Source: a sulfur-oxidizing endosymbiont of Gigantopelta aegis
GTDB taxonomy: Bacteria; Pseudomonadota; Gammaproteobacteria; GRL18
Assembly: GCF_016097415.1 (NCBI RefSeq)
Contig: NZ_JAEHGE010000002.1
Coordinates: 1 to 64,000, forward strand
Reading direction: 5' to 3'
DNA: 64,000 nt
Shown in pieces: positions 20,037 through 30,323 of the stretch. Both the position numbers and the translations under genes were made by a program. The notes beneath the pieces are model-generated. The model was given only the letters and a program-made list of their open reading frames with translations, was not told the DNA's origin and made no database searches. The first letter of the stretch is position 1; every line of letters begins with the position of its first letter.

Positions 20037-21289
20037 TGTCTGAAATTCAAAACTATACCCTCAATTTTGGTCCACAGCATCCTGCCGCGCATGGTGTACT
20101 GCGTTTGGTTTTAGAGCTGGATGGCGAAGTGATTCAACGAGCTGATCCCCATGTTGGCTTATTACACCGTGGTACAGAAAAATTAGCAGAAAGTCGTATC
20201 TATAACCAGAGCATTGGTTATATGGATCGTTTAGATTACGTCTCCATGATGTGTAATGAACATGCTTATTGTATGACGATTGAAAAATTACTGGAAATCG
20301 AAGTGCCAGAACGGGCACAATATATCCGCGTGATGTTTGATGAAGTGACACGTATTTTAAATCACTTGATGTGGTTGGGTACACACGCCTTAGATGTTGG
20401 CGCGATGACCATGTTCCTATATTGCTTCCGTGAACGTGAAGATCTAATGGATGCCTACGAAGCGGTATCCGGCACAAGAATGCATGCCAGCTATTATCGT
20501 CCAGGTGGCGTTTATCGTGACCTGCCTGATAGCATGCCACAATATGAAGCCTCACAATGGCATTCGCAAGCAGAAGTTGATGAGCAAAATACCAATCGTC
20601 AGGGCTCATTGCTGGATTTCTTAAAAGATTTTACCGAGCGTTTTGACGGCTATGTTGATGAATATGAAACTCTGCTGACCAATAATCGTATTTGGAAACA
20701 AAGAACGGTTGATATTGGTGTCGTTACTGCGGATGAAGCAAAAAATCTCGGTTTTACTGGCCCCATGCTACGTGGCTCAGGCATTGCCTGGGATTTGCGT
20801 AAAATGGAACCTTATGAAGTGTATGACAAATTAGACTTTGATATTCCCGTGGGTACTAATGGTGATTGCTATGATCGTTATTTGGTGCGTGTGGAAGAAA
20901 TGCGTCAGTCAAATAAAATCATCAGCCAATGTATTGAATGGCTTAAAGTTAATCCCGGCCCAGTCGTTCATGATGATCACAAGGTCACCATTCCAGATCG
21001 TATGGACATGAAAAACGATATGGAAGGCCTGATTCACCACTTCAAACATTTCACTGAAGGTTATTGTGTGCCAGAAGGTGAAGCCTATAGTTCCATAGAA
21101 CACCCCAAGGGTGAATTTGGTACTTATATTGTTTCAGATGGGGCTAACAAACCTTATCGCTTGAAAATCAGAGCGCCGGGTTTTGCCCATCTTGGCGCAA
21201 TTAACTTTTTAACCGAGGGCCATATGTTGGCTGATGTGGTGACAGTTATCGGTACTTTAGATATTGTTTTCGGGGAGATCGACAGATAA
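20036..21289 (+). CDS. nuoD: NADH-quinone oxidoreductase subunit D
   Basis: 49-kDa-type subunit that forms the quinone-binding cavity with NuoB. The 417-residue protein opens with [22 protein letters not shown], containing the conserved histidines, and shows [30 protein letters not shown], and the C-terminal RAPGFAHL and [19 protein letters not shown] ending of the family. It overlaps nuoC and nuoE by one base each (TAATG). Intact and of normal length. Confidence 0.97.
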   Translation: MSEIQNYTLNFGPQHPAAHGVLRLVLELDGEVIQRADPHVGLLHRGTEKLAESRIYNQSIGYMDRLDYVSMMCNEHAYCMTIEKLLEIEVPERAQYIRVMFDEVTRILNHLMWLGTHALDVGAMTMFLYCFREREDLMDAYEAVSGTRMHASYYRPGGVYRDLPDSMPQYEASQWHSQAEVDEQNTNRQGSLLDFLKDFTERFDGYVDEYETLLTNNRIWKQRTVDIGVVTADEAKNLGFTGPMLRGSGIAWDLRKMEPYEVYDKLDFDIPVGTNGDCYDRYLVRVEEMRQSNKIISQCIEWLKVNPGPVVHDDHKVTIPDRMDMKNDMEGLIHHFKHFTEGYCVPEGEAYSSIEHPKGEFGTYIVSDGANKPYRLKIRAPGFAHLGAINFLTEGHMLADVVTVIGTLDIVFGEIDR

Positions 21290-21783
21290 TGTCCCAAGCG
21301 AAGAACGAACTTATTAACGCAACATCACGCGCAGAAATTGACTTATGGCTGGCCAAGTTCCCGTCTGATCAAAAACAATCTGCCGTGATGACTGCACTGA
21401 GAATGGTGCAAGAACAAAATGGTGGTTGGTTGACCACTGAGTTAATGGATGCGGTGGCAGACTATCTGGATATGGATAAAATTCATGTCTATGAAGTCGC
21501 GACCTTTTACTCCATGTTTGAACACAAACCAGTTGGCAAGCATAAAGTCTGTGTTTGCACCAATATCTCCTGCATGATCTGTGGCTCAGGTGAAATTGTT
21601 GAACATCTGGAAGACAAATTAAATATCAAATTGGGTGAAACCACAGCAGATAATCTCATCACCCTTAAAGAAGTTGAATGTTTAGGCGCTTGTTCTGGCG
21701 CACCGATGTTACAAATTGGTGAAGACTATTACGAAAACCTGGACATTGAAAAAATTGACAAAATTCTAGACGGTCTGAAGTAA
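21289..21783 (+). CDS. nuoE: NADH-quinone oxidoreductase subunit E
   Basis: 24-kDa-type subunit with the [2Fe-2S] cluster N1a near the FMN site. The 164-residue thioredoxin-like protein has its four cysteine ligands in CTNISCMICG (first and C-x4-C region) and ECLGACSGAPM. The N-terminal helical part includes EVATFYSMFEHKP. It overlaps nuoD by one base and lies 12 bases before nuoF. Intact. Confidence 0.96.
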   Translation: MSQAKNELINATSRAEIDLWLAKFPSDQKQSAVMTALRMVQEQNGGWLTTELMDAVADYLDMDKIHVYEVATFYSMFEHKPVGKHKVCVCTNISCMICGSGEIVEHLEDKLNIKLGETTADNLITLKEVECLGACSGAPMLQIGEDYYENLDIEKIDKILDGLK

Positions 21784-21795
21784 GCGGAGCATTGA

Positions 21796-23073
21796 ATGGC
21801 AAACGAAGTTTGTTTTAGAACATTACATCTTGATGAACCATGGACACTGGAATCCTATCTCAGTGTCGGTGGTTATGAATCATTAAAGAAAATTCTGACC
21901 GAGAAGATCCCTGCAGAAGACATTATTGAAGAAGTGAAAACCTCTGCCTTACGTGGTCGTGGTGGTGCGGGCTTTCCTACTGGCTTGAAGTGGAGCTTTA
22001 TGCCTCGTCAGGCAAAAGGGCAAAAATACATTGTTTGTAACTCAGACGAAGGTGAGCCGGGTACCTGTAAGGATCGTGATATCCTACGTTACAATCCTCA
22101 TCAACTCATCGAAGGCATGGCCATTGCGGCCTATTGTATTGGTGCTGATGTTGGCTATAACTATATCCGTGGCGAATTCTGGGAACCCTTCACTCGTTTT
22201 GACAATGCCTTAAAAGAGGCGCGTGAAGCGGGCTATCTGGGTGATAAGCTCTTTGGTTCTGAATTCAATTTTGAACTCCATGGTCATTTAGGTGGCGGTG
22301 CTTATATTTGTGGTGAAGAAACCGCATTATTGGAGTCGATTGAAGGTAAAAAAGGGCAACCGCGTTTTAAACCGCCTTTCCCTGCCAGCTTCGGCCTGTA
22401 TGGCAGGCCAACGACGATTAATAATACTGAGACGCTGGCATCGATTCCGGTCATTGTGGAAAAAGGTGGTCAGTGGTTCTTAGAACATGGCAAGCCTAAC
22501 AATGGTGGCACGAAAATCTTTTCAGTCTCAGGCAATGTTAAGCGCCCGGGTAACTATGAAATCGATTTGGGTACGCCTTTTTCCGAATTATTGGAAATGT
22601 GTGGCGGTATGAAAGATGGCTATAAACTCAAAGCCGTTATTCCCGGCGGTAGTTCCTCACCGGTCATCCCCGGTGATTTGATGATGGATGTTGCCATGGA
22701 CTATGATGGCATTCGTGATGCCGGTTCGATGCTCGGCTCAGGCGCAGTGATTATCCTTGATGATAAAGTGTGTATGGTTAATGCGCTAGCGCGGTTATCA
22801 CACTTTTATCAGGAAGAATCTTGCGGTCAGTGTACCCCTTGTCGTGAAGGCACAGGCTGGTTATCTCGCGTAGTGCATCGTATTGAACACGGTCAGGGCA
22901 AGCCCGAAGATATTGATTTACTGGATAAGGTCGCAGGCGATATTATGGGGCGCACAATTTGTGCTCTGGGTGAAGCCGCTTCAATGCCAGTGAAAGGATT
23001 TTTGAAACATTATCGTGATGAATTTGAATATCACATCGAACACAAAAAATGCATGGTCGGCCCCGGAAGCTGA
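21796..23073 (+). CDS. nuoF: NADH-quinone oxidoreductase subunit F
   Basis: NADH-binding flavoprotein (FMN plus [4Fe-4S] N3), entry point of electrons. The 425-residue protein contains the FMN/NADH glycine-rich loop [30 protein letters not shown], the NADH motif [19 protein letters not shown] and the cluster ligands [15 protein letters not shown] with a later cysteine in [11 protein letters not shown]. Length is normal. A gap of about 170 bases with a REP-like hairpin separates it from nuoG. Confidence 0.97.
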   Translation: MANEVCFRTLHLDEPWTLESYLSVGGYESLKKILTEKIPAEDIIEEVKTSALRGRGGAGFPTGLKWSFMPRQAKGQKYIVCNSDEGEPGTCKDRDILRYNPHQLIEGMAIAAYCIGADVGYNYIRGEFWEPFTRFDNALKEAREAGYLGDKLFGSEFNFELHGHLGGGAYICGEETALLESIEGKKGQPRFKPPFPASFGLYGRPTTINNTETLASIPVIVEKGGQWFLEHGKPNNGGTKIFSVSGNVKRPGNYEIDLGTPFSELLEMCGGMKDGYKLKAVIPGGSSSPVIPGDLMMDVAMDYDGIRDAGSMLGSGAVIILDDKVCMVNALARLSHFYQEESCGQCTPCREGTGWLSRVVHRIEHGQGKPEDIDLLDKVAGDIMGRTICALGEAASMPVKGFLKHYRDEFEYHIEHKKCMVGPGS

Positions 23074-23104
23074 TAATCATTAAAGATTGAAGTACTTGCT
23101 TTTA

Positions 23105-23143
23105 CTTCCCCCTTCTTCAGAAGGGGGCTGAGGGGTTGCTCCT
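23105..23143. repeat. REP-like hairpin in the nuoF-nuoG gap
   Basis: CCCCCTT-CTTCAG-AAGGGGG palindrome followed by CTGAGGGGTTGCT. Similar units lie at 30203-30240 (nuoL-nuoM) and 31909-31946 (nuoM-nuoN). A short dispersed repeat of REP type is the simplest reading; it might also act as an mRNA stabiliser or weak terminator inside the operon. Confidence 0.7.
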
Positions 23144-23242
23144 TTGAAAAAGAGAAAGCTAGATGAAAACGAGCAAGTACTTCTACAGAAACAAATAAAT
23201 TAAACTAATTCTCTATAAGAGATGGATTTACGAGTATTTAAT

Positions 23243-25630
23243 ATGGTAACTATTGAAATCAACGGTATAAAAGTCGAAGCCGAGCAGGGTCAGATGCTAA
23301 TTGAAGCAGCTGATAAGGCTGGTATTGCTATACCCCGTTTTTGTTATCATAAAAACCTGTCCATTGCGGCCAATTGCCGCATGTGTCTGGTTGAAGTTGA
23401 AAAAGCACCCAAGCCAATTCCTGCCTGTGCTACGCCAGTGACGGATGGTATGGTGGTAAACACTCGTTCTACCAAAGCACTCGCCGCACAAAAAGCAGTG
23501 ATGGAATTTCTCTTGATCAATCATCCATTAGATTGCCCCGTGTGTGATCAGGGTGGAGAGTGTGATTTACAAGATTTTTCCATTGGTTATGGTGGTGATA
23601 GTTCACAATATGCAGAACTGAAGCGCGTGGTGAGAGACAAAGACATAGGGCCACTCATTTCCACCGAGCTGACTCGCTGTATTCACTGCACTCGTTGTGT
23701 ACGCTTCGGTCAGGAAATTGCCGGCATGCGTGAATTAGGTGCAACGGGGCGTGGCGAATGGATGGAAATCGGCACTTATATTGAAAAGAGTGTCAATTCA
23801 GAACTATCCGGCAATATTATAGATCTCTGTCCGGTAGGCGCTTTAACTTCCAAGGTGTCACGCTTTAATTATCGCGTTTGGGAACTTTCCAGTAACGATA
23901 GTATTGGTGCGCATGACTGCGTTGGTTCTAATAGTAATGTGCAGGTAAAGAGTGGCGAAATCAAGCGGGTTATTGGCCGTGAAAATGAAAACATCAATGA
24001 CCAGTGGATTTCAGATCGTGACCGTTATAGTTTTGAAGGCCTAGCCAGTGATGAACGTCTCGGTAAGCCCTTGATTAAAAAAGACGGGGAATGGCAAGAA
24101 GTCAGTTGGGATGATGCCCTGCAATTTGCAGTCAATGGCCTCAAAGCCGTTAGCGACAAAACACAAATTGGCAGTATTTGCTCACCTTCTGTCACGACAG
24201 AAGAAATGTACCTATTACAAAAAATGATGCGCGGTATTGGCTGTGACAATATTGATCACCGTTTACGTCAAACGGACTTTAGTGGTGATGCCCAAGATCC
24301 GGCTTTTCTAGGGCTAGGCATGGCCGTTGCGGACATTGCAAAGCAACAAGCTGCTTTGCTGATAGGCTCAAACATCCGTAAAGAACAACCGATTTTAGGT
24401 CATCAGCTGAGACAAGCCAGCCTCAAAGGTGCACAATTGTCTTTTGTTAACTCCGTACGCTATGACTTTATTTTTGCTGTCGCACAGGACTTCATTATTG
24501 CGCCAAAAGACTTTTTTAATGAACTGAAATCTTTGGCAAAAGCGGCCTTGGATAAATCCTCAGCCGATGCGCCCGATGGTTTAGCGGCCTTAGTCGCATC
24601 AGCTAAAGTGAGTGAAGCTCACCAAGCTTGCATTGAACAATTAGCCAGTGCAGAAAACTCGATAGTCATGTTAGGCACAATTGCCCAGTCTATGCCGGAC
24701 TATGCTGCTTTACGCATGCTAGCCAGTTACATTGCTGAAGCAACTCATTCGACCTTGAGTTATTTAACACCGGGTGCAAATACCAGTGCTGCCTATCTTA
24801 CGGGTGTGCTACCAACAGCTTCAGAGACACAAGGCTTGAATACCCAGGCGATGCTTGCCGATGGCCTTAAAGCTTATGTACTATACGGTGTTGAATCGGA
24901 CTATGATATTGAAAATCCGGCTCAAGTGCATAATGCCCTATCAAAGGCTGATTTTGTGGTGCTCATGAATGCCTATGTGACTGATGCAATAAAAGAAAAT
25001 GCCGATGTTATCTTACCTATTTCTGCAATCACTGAAGCCTCGGGTACTTTGATTAATGTCGCAGGTAATTGGCAGAGTTTTGCGGCTGTTAGCAAGGCTT
25101 ATGAGCAGTCTAAACCGGGCTGGAAAGTATTACGCGTCATGGGTAATTTGTTTGATATTGATGGCTTTGACTATCAAAGCTCAGAAGAAATTATCAATGA
25201 ACTAAAAGCCAGCAACGCAGTTAAAGACGATCAAAGTGAAACCAGCAAGGCAAGCAATCAAGTCATTTGGGCTTGTCCGGCTGATTCAAGTGCGGATTCA
25301 ACAGGACTGCAACGCATTGCAGAACTACCCATTTATCGAGTTGATGCTGTGACTCGTAGAGCGACAGCTTTGAACCTGACTGAAGATGCTCAGGTTGAAT
25401 TTGCCAAAGTTAATAGTCAACTTGCCAGTCAACTGAAACTAGACGATAAGCAGACGGTAACAGCCAAGCAAGGTGATAATACGGTTGAAATAACCCTTAG
25501 CATAGACGATAGCATTGCTGATAATTGTGTCTATCTACCTGCAGGCATTAATGCAGCAGCTTCTTTATGTGGTGGCTTTGATACCATTGAACTGATTTCC
25601 ACAAGCAACACTACCAACGTAGCTGAATAG
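23243..25630 (+). CDS. nuoG: NADH-quinone oxidoreductase subunit G
   Basis: Largest peripheral subunit, with several Fe-S clusters. The N-terminus carries a [2Fe-2S] domain (CYHKNL, NCRMCLVEV, PACATPV), then the HxxxCxxC-type NHPLDCPVCDQGGECDLQD and a second cluster region (CIHCTRCVRF, DLCPVGALTSK), followed by a degenerate molybdopterin-oxidoreductase domain to the C-terminus. About 795 residues. The open frame extends 21 bases upstream to 23222, but ATG 23243 starts directly at MVTIEINGIKVEA, the family start, and has ACGAG eight bases upstream. C-terminal third is poorly conserved, as usual. Confidence 0.95.
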   Translation: MVTIEINGIKVEAEQGQMLIEAADKAGIAIPRFCYHKNLSIAANCRMCLVEVEKAPKPIPACATPVTDGMVVNTRSTKALAAQKAVMEFLLINHPLDCPVCDQGGECDLQDFSIGYGGDSSQYAELKRVVRDKDIGPLISTELTRCIHCTRCVRFGQEIAGMRELGATGRGEWMEIGTYIEKSVNSELSGNIIDLCPVGALTSKVSRFNYRVWELSSNDSIGAHDCVGSNSNVQVKSGEIKRVIGRENENINDQWISDRDRYSFEGLASDERLGKPLIKKDGEWQEVSWDDALQFAVNGLKAVSDKTQIGSICSPSVTTEEMYLLQKMMRGIGCDNIDHRLRQTDFSGDAQDPAFLGLGMAVADIAKQQAALLIGSNIRKEQPILGHQLRQASLKGAQLSFVNSVRYDFIFAVAQDFIIAPKDFFNELKSLAKAALDKSSADAPDGLAALVASAKVSEAHQACIEQLASAENSIVMLGTIAQSMPDYAALRMLASYIAEATHSTLSYLTPGANTSAAYLTGVLPTASETQGLNTQAMLADGLKAYVLYGVESDYDIENPAQVHNALSKADFVVLMNAYVTDAIKENADVILPISAITEASGTLINVAGNWQSFAAVSKAYEQSKPGWKVLRVMGNLFDIDGFDYQSSEEIINELKASNAVKDDQSETSKASNQVIWACPADSSADSTGLQRIAELPIYRVDAVTRRATALNLTEDAQVEFAKVNSQLASQLKLDDKQTVTAKQGDNTVEITLSIDDSIADNCVYLPAGINAAASLCGGFDTIELISTSNTTNVAE

Positions 25631-25645
25631 GCGGAGCAAATTATT

Positions 25646-26701
25646 TTGTTAGACTTGATTTTATCCATATACGAAATACCGGTAATTAATATACTGGTCA
25701 AGATCATTGCGATTCTGGTGCCATTACTATTGACCGTGGCTTATTTTACCTATGCTGAACGAAAAGTTATCGGCTATATGCAAGTGCGTATTGGACCGAA
25801 TCGTGTCGGCCCCAGAGGTTGGTTACAACCGATAGCAGATGCCATGAAACTGATGTTCAAGGAAATTATCTTTCCTTCCGGCGCCAATAAAGTGTTATTT
25901 ATCATTGCACCGACCTTAGCGATTTCTACCGCCTTGGCTGCTTGGGCTGTTGTGCCCTTTGGTGCTGAAATGGTTTTAGCAGAAATCAATGTGGCCTTAT
26001 TGTATATTTTAGCCATGACGTCCATTGGTGTTTATGGCGTGATTCTGGCGGGTTGGTCATCCAACTCAAAATACGCCATTATGAGTACCCTGAGAACAGC
26101 TGCGCAGGTGGTTTCTTATGAGATCGCCATGGGCTTCGCCTTAGTAGGTGTGGTCATGGCAGCAAGAAGTCTCAATATTGGTGATATTGTTGCGGGACAA
26201 AGCGGTACCGGCATCTGGGGCTGGTATATGTGGCCTTTATTACCCTTATTTGTGATTTATTTTGTCTCCGGCGTGGCTGAAACCAACCGCGCACCCTTTG
26301 ATGTCGCAGAAGGCGAGTCAGAAATTGTTGCCGGTTTCCACGTTGAATACTCAGGCATTTTATTTGCTATCTTTTTCCTAGCTGAATATGCCAATATGAT
26401 TCTGATTTCTATTATGGCCGCCTTATTATTTATGGGCGGCTGGTTATCACCGTTTGAAGGTATGGAATTTCTTAGCTTAGGTTCGACCTTCCTTGCTGCT
26501 TCCAGCATTGTCTGGTTATTAGCTAAAACGGCGATATTTATGTTCTTGTTCCTCTGGTTCAGAGCCACTTTCCCGCGCTATCGTTATGACCAAATCATGC
26601 GCTTAGGTTGGAAAGTCTTTATCCCCATTACCATTGTCTGGATTTATGTTGTGGGTATTATGTATTACGCAGAATTAGCACCTTGGTTCGTTAAGGGTTA
26701 A
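25646..26701 (+). CDS. nuoH: NADH-quinone oxidoreductase subunit H
   Basis: Membrane subunit that joins the peripheral and membrane arms and forms part of the quinone channel. The 351-residue protein has eight or so TM segments and the conserved loops [21 protein letters not shown] and [24 protein letters not shown] (acidic E-rich loop). The start is TTG at 25646 with GGCGGAG about ten bases upstream; no ATG fits. It begins 15 bases after nuoG. Intact. Confidence 0.96.
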   Translation: MLDLILSIYEIPVINILVKIIAILVPLLLTVAYFTYAERKVIGYMQVRIGPNRVGPRGWLQPIADAMKLMFKEIIFPSGANKVLFIIAPTLAISTALAAWAVVPFGAEMVLAEINVALLYILAMTSIGVYGVILAGWSSNSKYAIMSTLRTAAQVVSYEIAMGFALVGVVMAARSLNIGDIVAGQSGTGIWGWYMWPLLPLFVIYFVSGVAETNRAPFDVAEGESEIVAGFHVEYSGILFAIFFLAEYANMILISIMAALLFMGGWLSPFEGMEFLSLGSTFLAASSIVWLLAKTAIFMFLFLWFRATFPRYRYDQIMRLGWKVFIPITIVWIYVVGIMYYAELAPWFVKG

Positions 26702-26736
26702 GAAAATGGTTAAGGCTTAGGTTAAAGGATAAGTTA

Positions 26737-27225
26737 GTGAAACAATTGACACAATTTTTAAATAGTCTTTTCTTGGCTGAGCTATTTAAAGGCTTAGGTA
26801 TTACCGGACGTTATTTTTTCAAAAAGAAAATAACCGTTCAGTATCCAGAAGAAAAAACGCCGCAGTCATTTCGTTTTCGAGGACTGCATGCACTACGTCG
26901 TTATGCCAATGGTGAAGAACGGTGTATTGCCTGCAAACTCTGTGAAGCTATTTGTCCTGCACTAGCGATTAGCATTGAGTCGGAAGAACGTGAAGATGGT
27001 ACACGACGTACTAAAAGTTATGACATTGATTTAACCAAATGTATTTTTTGTGGCTTCTGTGAAGAATCCTGCCCGGTTGACTCCATCGTGGAAACACGTA
27101 TTTTTGAATACCATGGCGAAGAAAAGGGCGACTTATTGATGACCAAAGAAAAGTTATTAGCCGTCGGGGATAAATACGAAGATCAGATTGCCCTAGATCG
27201 CTCAGCAGATGCAAGCTATCGCTAG
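26737..27225 (+). CDS. nuoI: NADH-quinone oxidoreductase subunit I
   Basis: TYKY-type subunit with clusters N6a and N6b. The 162-residue protein has two ferredoxin-like motifs, [12 protein letters not shown] and [12 protein letters not shown], each four-cysteine. The N-terminal amphipathic region ([16 protein letters not shown]) docks to the membrane. Start is GTG at 26737. It follows nuoH by 35 bases. Intact. Confidence 0.96.
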   Translation: MKQLTQFLNSLFLAELFKGLGITGRYFFKKKITVQYPEEKTPQSFRFRGLHALRRYANGEERCIACKLCEAICPALAISIESEEREDGTRRTKSYDIDLTKCIFCGFCEESCPVDSIVETRIFEYHGEEKGDLLMTKEKLLAVGDKYEDQIALDRSADASYR

Positions 27226-27300
27226 TAGTAACAGAAATCATTAATTAACAAATAAAGAGCAACGAATCGGCTGCTAAAGCAGTCCAACGTGGAAGAGTTT

Positions 27301-27909
27301 ATGGAAACAATCCTTTTTTATTTTTTTGCAGGCTTTATGGTGATTTCATCGCTGATGGTGATCACCGTAAACAATCCGGTACGAGCCGCTTTTTTTCTGG
27401 TGCTGACCTTCTTTGCTTCGGCAGTTGTCTGGTTATTGCTTGAAGCTGAATTTCTCGCAGTGATTTTGATCATCGTCTACGTTGGCGCGGTGATGGTGTT
27501 GTTCTTATTTGTGGTCATGATGCTGGATATCAATATCGCTGAGCTGAAAGCCGGTTTTGTGAAAAACCTGCCCATCGCAATCATCGTAGCCTTAACCATG
27601 TTTGGCACCATCTATTATGTGGTTGGCGGCGGTGTTTTCGGTGTTGAAAGCTTCAAGCCACCAACACCACATACGGCTGAGTATAGTAATATCTTAGAGC
27701 TGGGCAAGGTCATTTATACCGAATACGTGTTTGCCTTTGAAATCGCCGCAGTCATTCTTTTGGTGGGCATTATTGCAGCCATCAGTTTGACTCTAAGACG
27801 TCGTCCCAATACCAAACATCAAAAAATTGAAGACCAAGTGGCAGTGAAAAGTACTGATCGCCTACGGGTGGTTAAAGTCGAGTCACAGGCTAGAAAGGGG
27901 AGTCGTTAA
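27301..27909 (+). CDS. nuoJ: NADH-quinone oxidoreductase subunit J
   Basis: Membrane-arm subunit with five TM helices, including the flexible third helix ([22 protein letters not shown]) that rearranges on turnover. The ATG at 27301 gives 202 residues beginning [14 protein letters not shown] and is preceded by GGAAGAG; a GTG 12 bases upstream (27289) is in frame but less likely. The C-terminus is a long basic, polar tail. Two bases separate its stop from nuoK. Confidence 0.95.
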   Translation: METILFYFFAGFMVISSLMVITVNNPVRAAFFLVLTFFASAVVWLLLEAEFLAVILIIVYVGAVMVLFLFVVMMLDINIAELKAGFVKNLPIAIIVALTMFGTIYYVVGGGVFGVESFKPPTPHTAEYSNILELGKVIYTEYVFAFEIAAVILLVGIIAAISLTLRRRPNTKHQKIEDQVAVKSTDRLRVVKVESQARKGSR

Positions 27910-27911
27910 TC

Positions 27912-28217
27912 ATGCTAAGCTTAACTCATTTTCTGGTACTCAGTGCCATTGTCTTTTCTATTAGTATGGCGGGCATTTTCATCAATCGAAAAAACATCAT
28001 TATCTTATTGATGTGTGTTGAACTGATGCTTCTGGCTGTGAATACTAACTTTATTGCCTTCTCTCATTATTTAAACGATACCGCTGGTCAGGTATTTGTT
28101 TTCTTTATTCTCACGGTTGCCGCCGCAGAAGCCGCAATTGGTTTGGCAATTCTGGTCGTCTTGTTTAGAAATAAACGCACGATTAACGTTGAAGAACTTG
28201 ATACATTGAAAGGTTAA
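27912..28217 (+). CDS. nuoK: NADH-quinone oxidoreductase subunit K
   Basis: 101-residue, three-TM proton-channel subunit (MrpC-like). The conserved glutamates needed for proton transfer are visible in [13 protein letters not shown] and [14 protein letters not shown]. It lies 2 bases after nuoJ and 4 before nuoL, indicating tight coupling. Intact. Confidence 0.97.
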   Translation: MLSLTHFLVLSAIVFSISMAGIFINRKNIIILLMCVELMLLAVNTNFIAFSHYLNDTAGQVFVFFILTVAAAEAAIGLAILVVLFRNKRTINVEELDTLKG

Positions 28218-28221
28218 GCCA

Positions 28222-30192
28222 GTGTTTGAAAATTATAGTGACTCACAAGTTTATTTAGCCATCGTTCTGGCGCCACTGATTGGCTCCATAATTGCGGGTA
28301 TATTTAATGCTTATATCAGTAAGGCAGTGGCACATACAGTTACGATTGCCGGTGTTGGCTTGTCTTTTGTTTTGGCTTTGTTTGTTTTTAAATACTTCGC
28401 CTTTGATGGTGCTGCCACTTACAATGAAACCGTTTACACCTGGTTAGTCAGCGATGGCATTCGTTTCGAAATTGGTTTCATGGTGGATAACCTCACCTCA
28501 ATGATGCTGGTTGTAGTGAGCTTTGTTTCCCTGATGGTACATTTATACACCATTGGTTATATGAGTGATGATCCCGGCTATAAACGCTTCTTCAGTTATA
28601 TTTCTCTGTTTACCTTCTCCATGTATATGTTAGTGATGTCCAATAACTTCCTGCAATTATTCTTTGGCTGGGAAGCTGTGGGCCTAGTCTCTTATCTCTT
28701 GATTGGTTTTTACTACAAAAAAGAAAGCGCTATTTTTGCTAATATGAAAGCCTTTCTAGTCAACCGTGTGGGTGACTTTGGCTTTATTCTTGGCATTGCA
28801 GGCGTGCTAATGGTCTTTGACTCCTTGGATTATGCCCAAGTCTTTGCTGCTGCGAGTTCACAGGCAGGCCAAACCATTGAAATTATTCCCGGTTCAGAAT
28901 GGTCAATGATGACCGTGATTTGTATCCTGCTCTTTATCGGTGCAATGGGTAAATCAGCTCAAGTGCCTTTACACGTTTGGCTACCGGATTCAATGGAAGG
29001 CCCAACACCTATTTCTGCTCTGATTCACGCAGCGACCATGGTAACAGCCGGTATCTTCATGGTGACTAGAATGTCACCCTTATTCGAACTGTCGGAAACA
29101 GCCCTGTCGTTTATACTCGTTATCGGTGCAATCACTGCCTTGTTTATGGGCTTCTTAGGCATTATTCAGAATGATATCAAACGTGTTGTTGCCTACTCAA
29201 CACTGTCGCAATTAGGTTATATGACCGTTGCCCTAGGTGCATCGGCCTATTCTGCGGCGGTTTTCCATCTGATGACCCATGCCTTCTTTAAAGCCTTATT
29301 ATTCTTGGCGGCAGGTTCAGTGATTATCGGTATGCACCATGTGCAGGACATTCGTAAGATGGGTGGCTTGAAAAAATACATGCCCATTACTTATTGGACA
29401 TCCTTATTGGGTACTCTTGCATTGATTGGTTTTCCCGGTTTCTCCGGCTTTTTCTCCAAAGACAGCATTATCGAGGCTGTTCATCTATCGACATTGCCCG
29501 GTGCCACATTTGCTTATTATTCCGTGTTAGAGGGCGTGTTTATTACCGCTTTATATAGCCTGAGATTGTTTTTCATTGTCTTCCATGGTGAAGAACGTAT
29601 GGATCATCATACCAAAGAGCATCTAAAAGAATCGCCATGGGTGGTGACTGCTCCTTTGATTTTGCTGGCTATTCCATCAGTGATTATTGGTGGCTTGACG
29701 ATCAGCAATGTCTTATACGGTGATTATTTCACTAATGTGGTATTTGTTCAGGAAGCACACGATGTCCTAGGACAACTTAAAGAAGACTATCATGGTCCAT
29801 GGGGTATGGTGCTTCATGGCTTAATGACCGCACCATTTTTCCTAATGGTTGCCGGTATTGCGACTGCCTGGTATTTGTATATGAAGCAACCTGAACTGCC
29901 CGCGAAGATCAAAAATTCATTCGGCCTGATCTATGATATTTTAGATAATAAATATGGCTTTGATAAATTCAATGAAAAAGTCATCGCCGGTGGTACACGT
30001 GGTCTGGGTAATATATTTTCCAAATTTGGTGATACCATGCTGATTGATGGTTTAGTCGTAAATGGTTCAGCTAAGAGTGTTGGCTGGTTATCTTCAGTGA
30101 TTCGCCATGTACAAACGGGTTATCTCTACCATTATGCCTTTGTAATGATTTTAGGCTTAATTGGTTTACTGGGTTTAGTTCTATATAAATAG
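28222..30192 (+). CDS. nuoL: NADH-quinone oxidoreductase subunit L
   Basis: Distal antiporter-like proton-pumping subunit with the long lateral helix. The 656-residue protein has about 16 TM segments; key motifs include FFGWEAVGLVSYLLIGFYY (conserved glutamate), GKSAQVPLHVWLPDSMEGPTPISALIHAATMV (channel lysine/histidine) and FFSKDSIIEA. Start is GTG at 28222. A 131-base gap with a REP-like hairpin follows. Intact. Confidence 0.97.
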   Translation: MFENYSDSQVYLAIVLAPLIGSIIAGIFNAYISKAVAHTVTIAGVGLSFVLALFVFKYFAFDGAATYNETVYTWLVSDGIRFEIGFMVDNLTSMMLVVVSFVSLMVHLYTIGYMSDDPGYKRFFSYISLFTFSMYMLVMSNNFLQLFFGWEAVGLVSYLLIGFYYKKESAIFANMKAFLVNRVGDFGFILGIAGVLMVFDSLDYAQVFAAASSQAGQTIEIIPGSEWSMMTVICILLFIGAMGKSAQVPLHVWLPDSMEGPTPISALIHAATMVTAGIFMVTRMSPLFELSETALSFILVIGAITALFMGFLGIIQNDIKRVVAYSTLSQLGYMTVALGASAYSAAVFHLMTHAFFKALLFLAAGSVIIGMHHVQDIRKMGGLKKYMPITYWTSLLGTLALIGFPGFSGFFSKDSIIEAVHLSTLPGATFAYYSVLEGVFITALYSLRLFFIVFHGEERMDHHTKEHLKESPWVVTAPLILLAIPSVIIGGLTISNVLYGDYFTNVVFVQEAHDVLGQLKEDYHGPWGMVLHGLMTAPFFLMVAGIATAWYLYMKQPELPAKIKNSFGLIYDILDNKYGFDKFNEKVIAGGTRGLGNIFSKFGDTMLIDGLVVNGSAKSVGWLSSVIRHVQTGYLYHYAFVMILGLIGLLGLVLYK

Positions 30193-30202
30193 AAGTTTCC
30201 TG

Positions 30203-30240
30203 ACTCCCCCCTTTTTCAAAGGGGGCTGATGGGTTGCTTT
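30203..30240. repeat. REP-like hairpin in the nuoL-nuoM gap
   Basis: CCCCCCTT-TTTCA-AAGGGGG palindrome then CTGATGGGTTGCTTT, the best-preserved of three related units in the nuo operon (others at 23105 and 31909). Confidence 0.7.
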
Positions 30241-30323
30241 AAGTCGGTTGTTATTCCGGAATAATTCCTGAGAAACAGCTGACTAATTTAAAATAAAGAT
30301 TTTAGGAAAAAGGTATTTAATTC

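Noticed and set aside
20061-20609. 182-codon minus-strand open frame inside nuoD
   Set aside because: Antisense shadow of nuoD; His- and Arg-rich composition reflects the opposite strand codon use.
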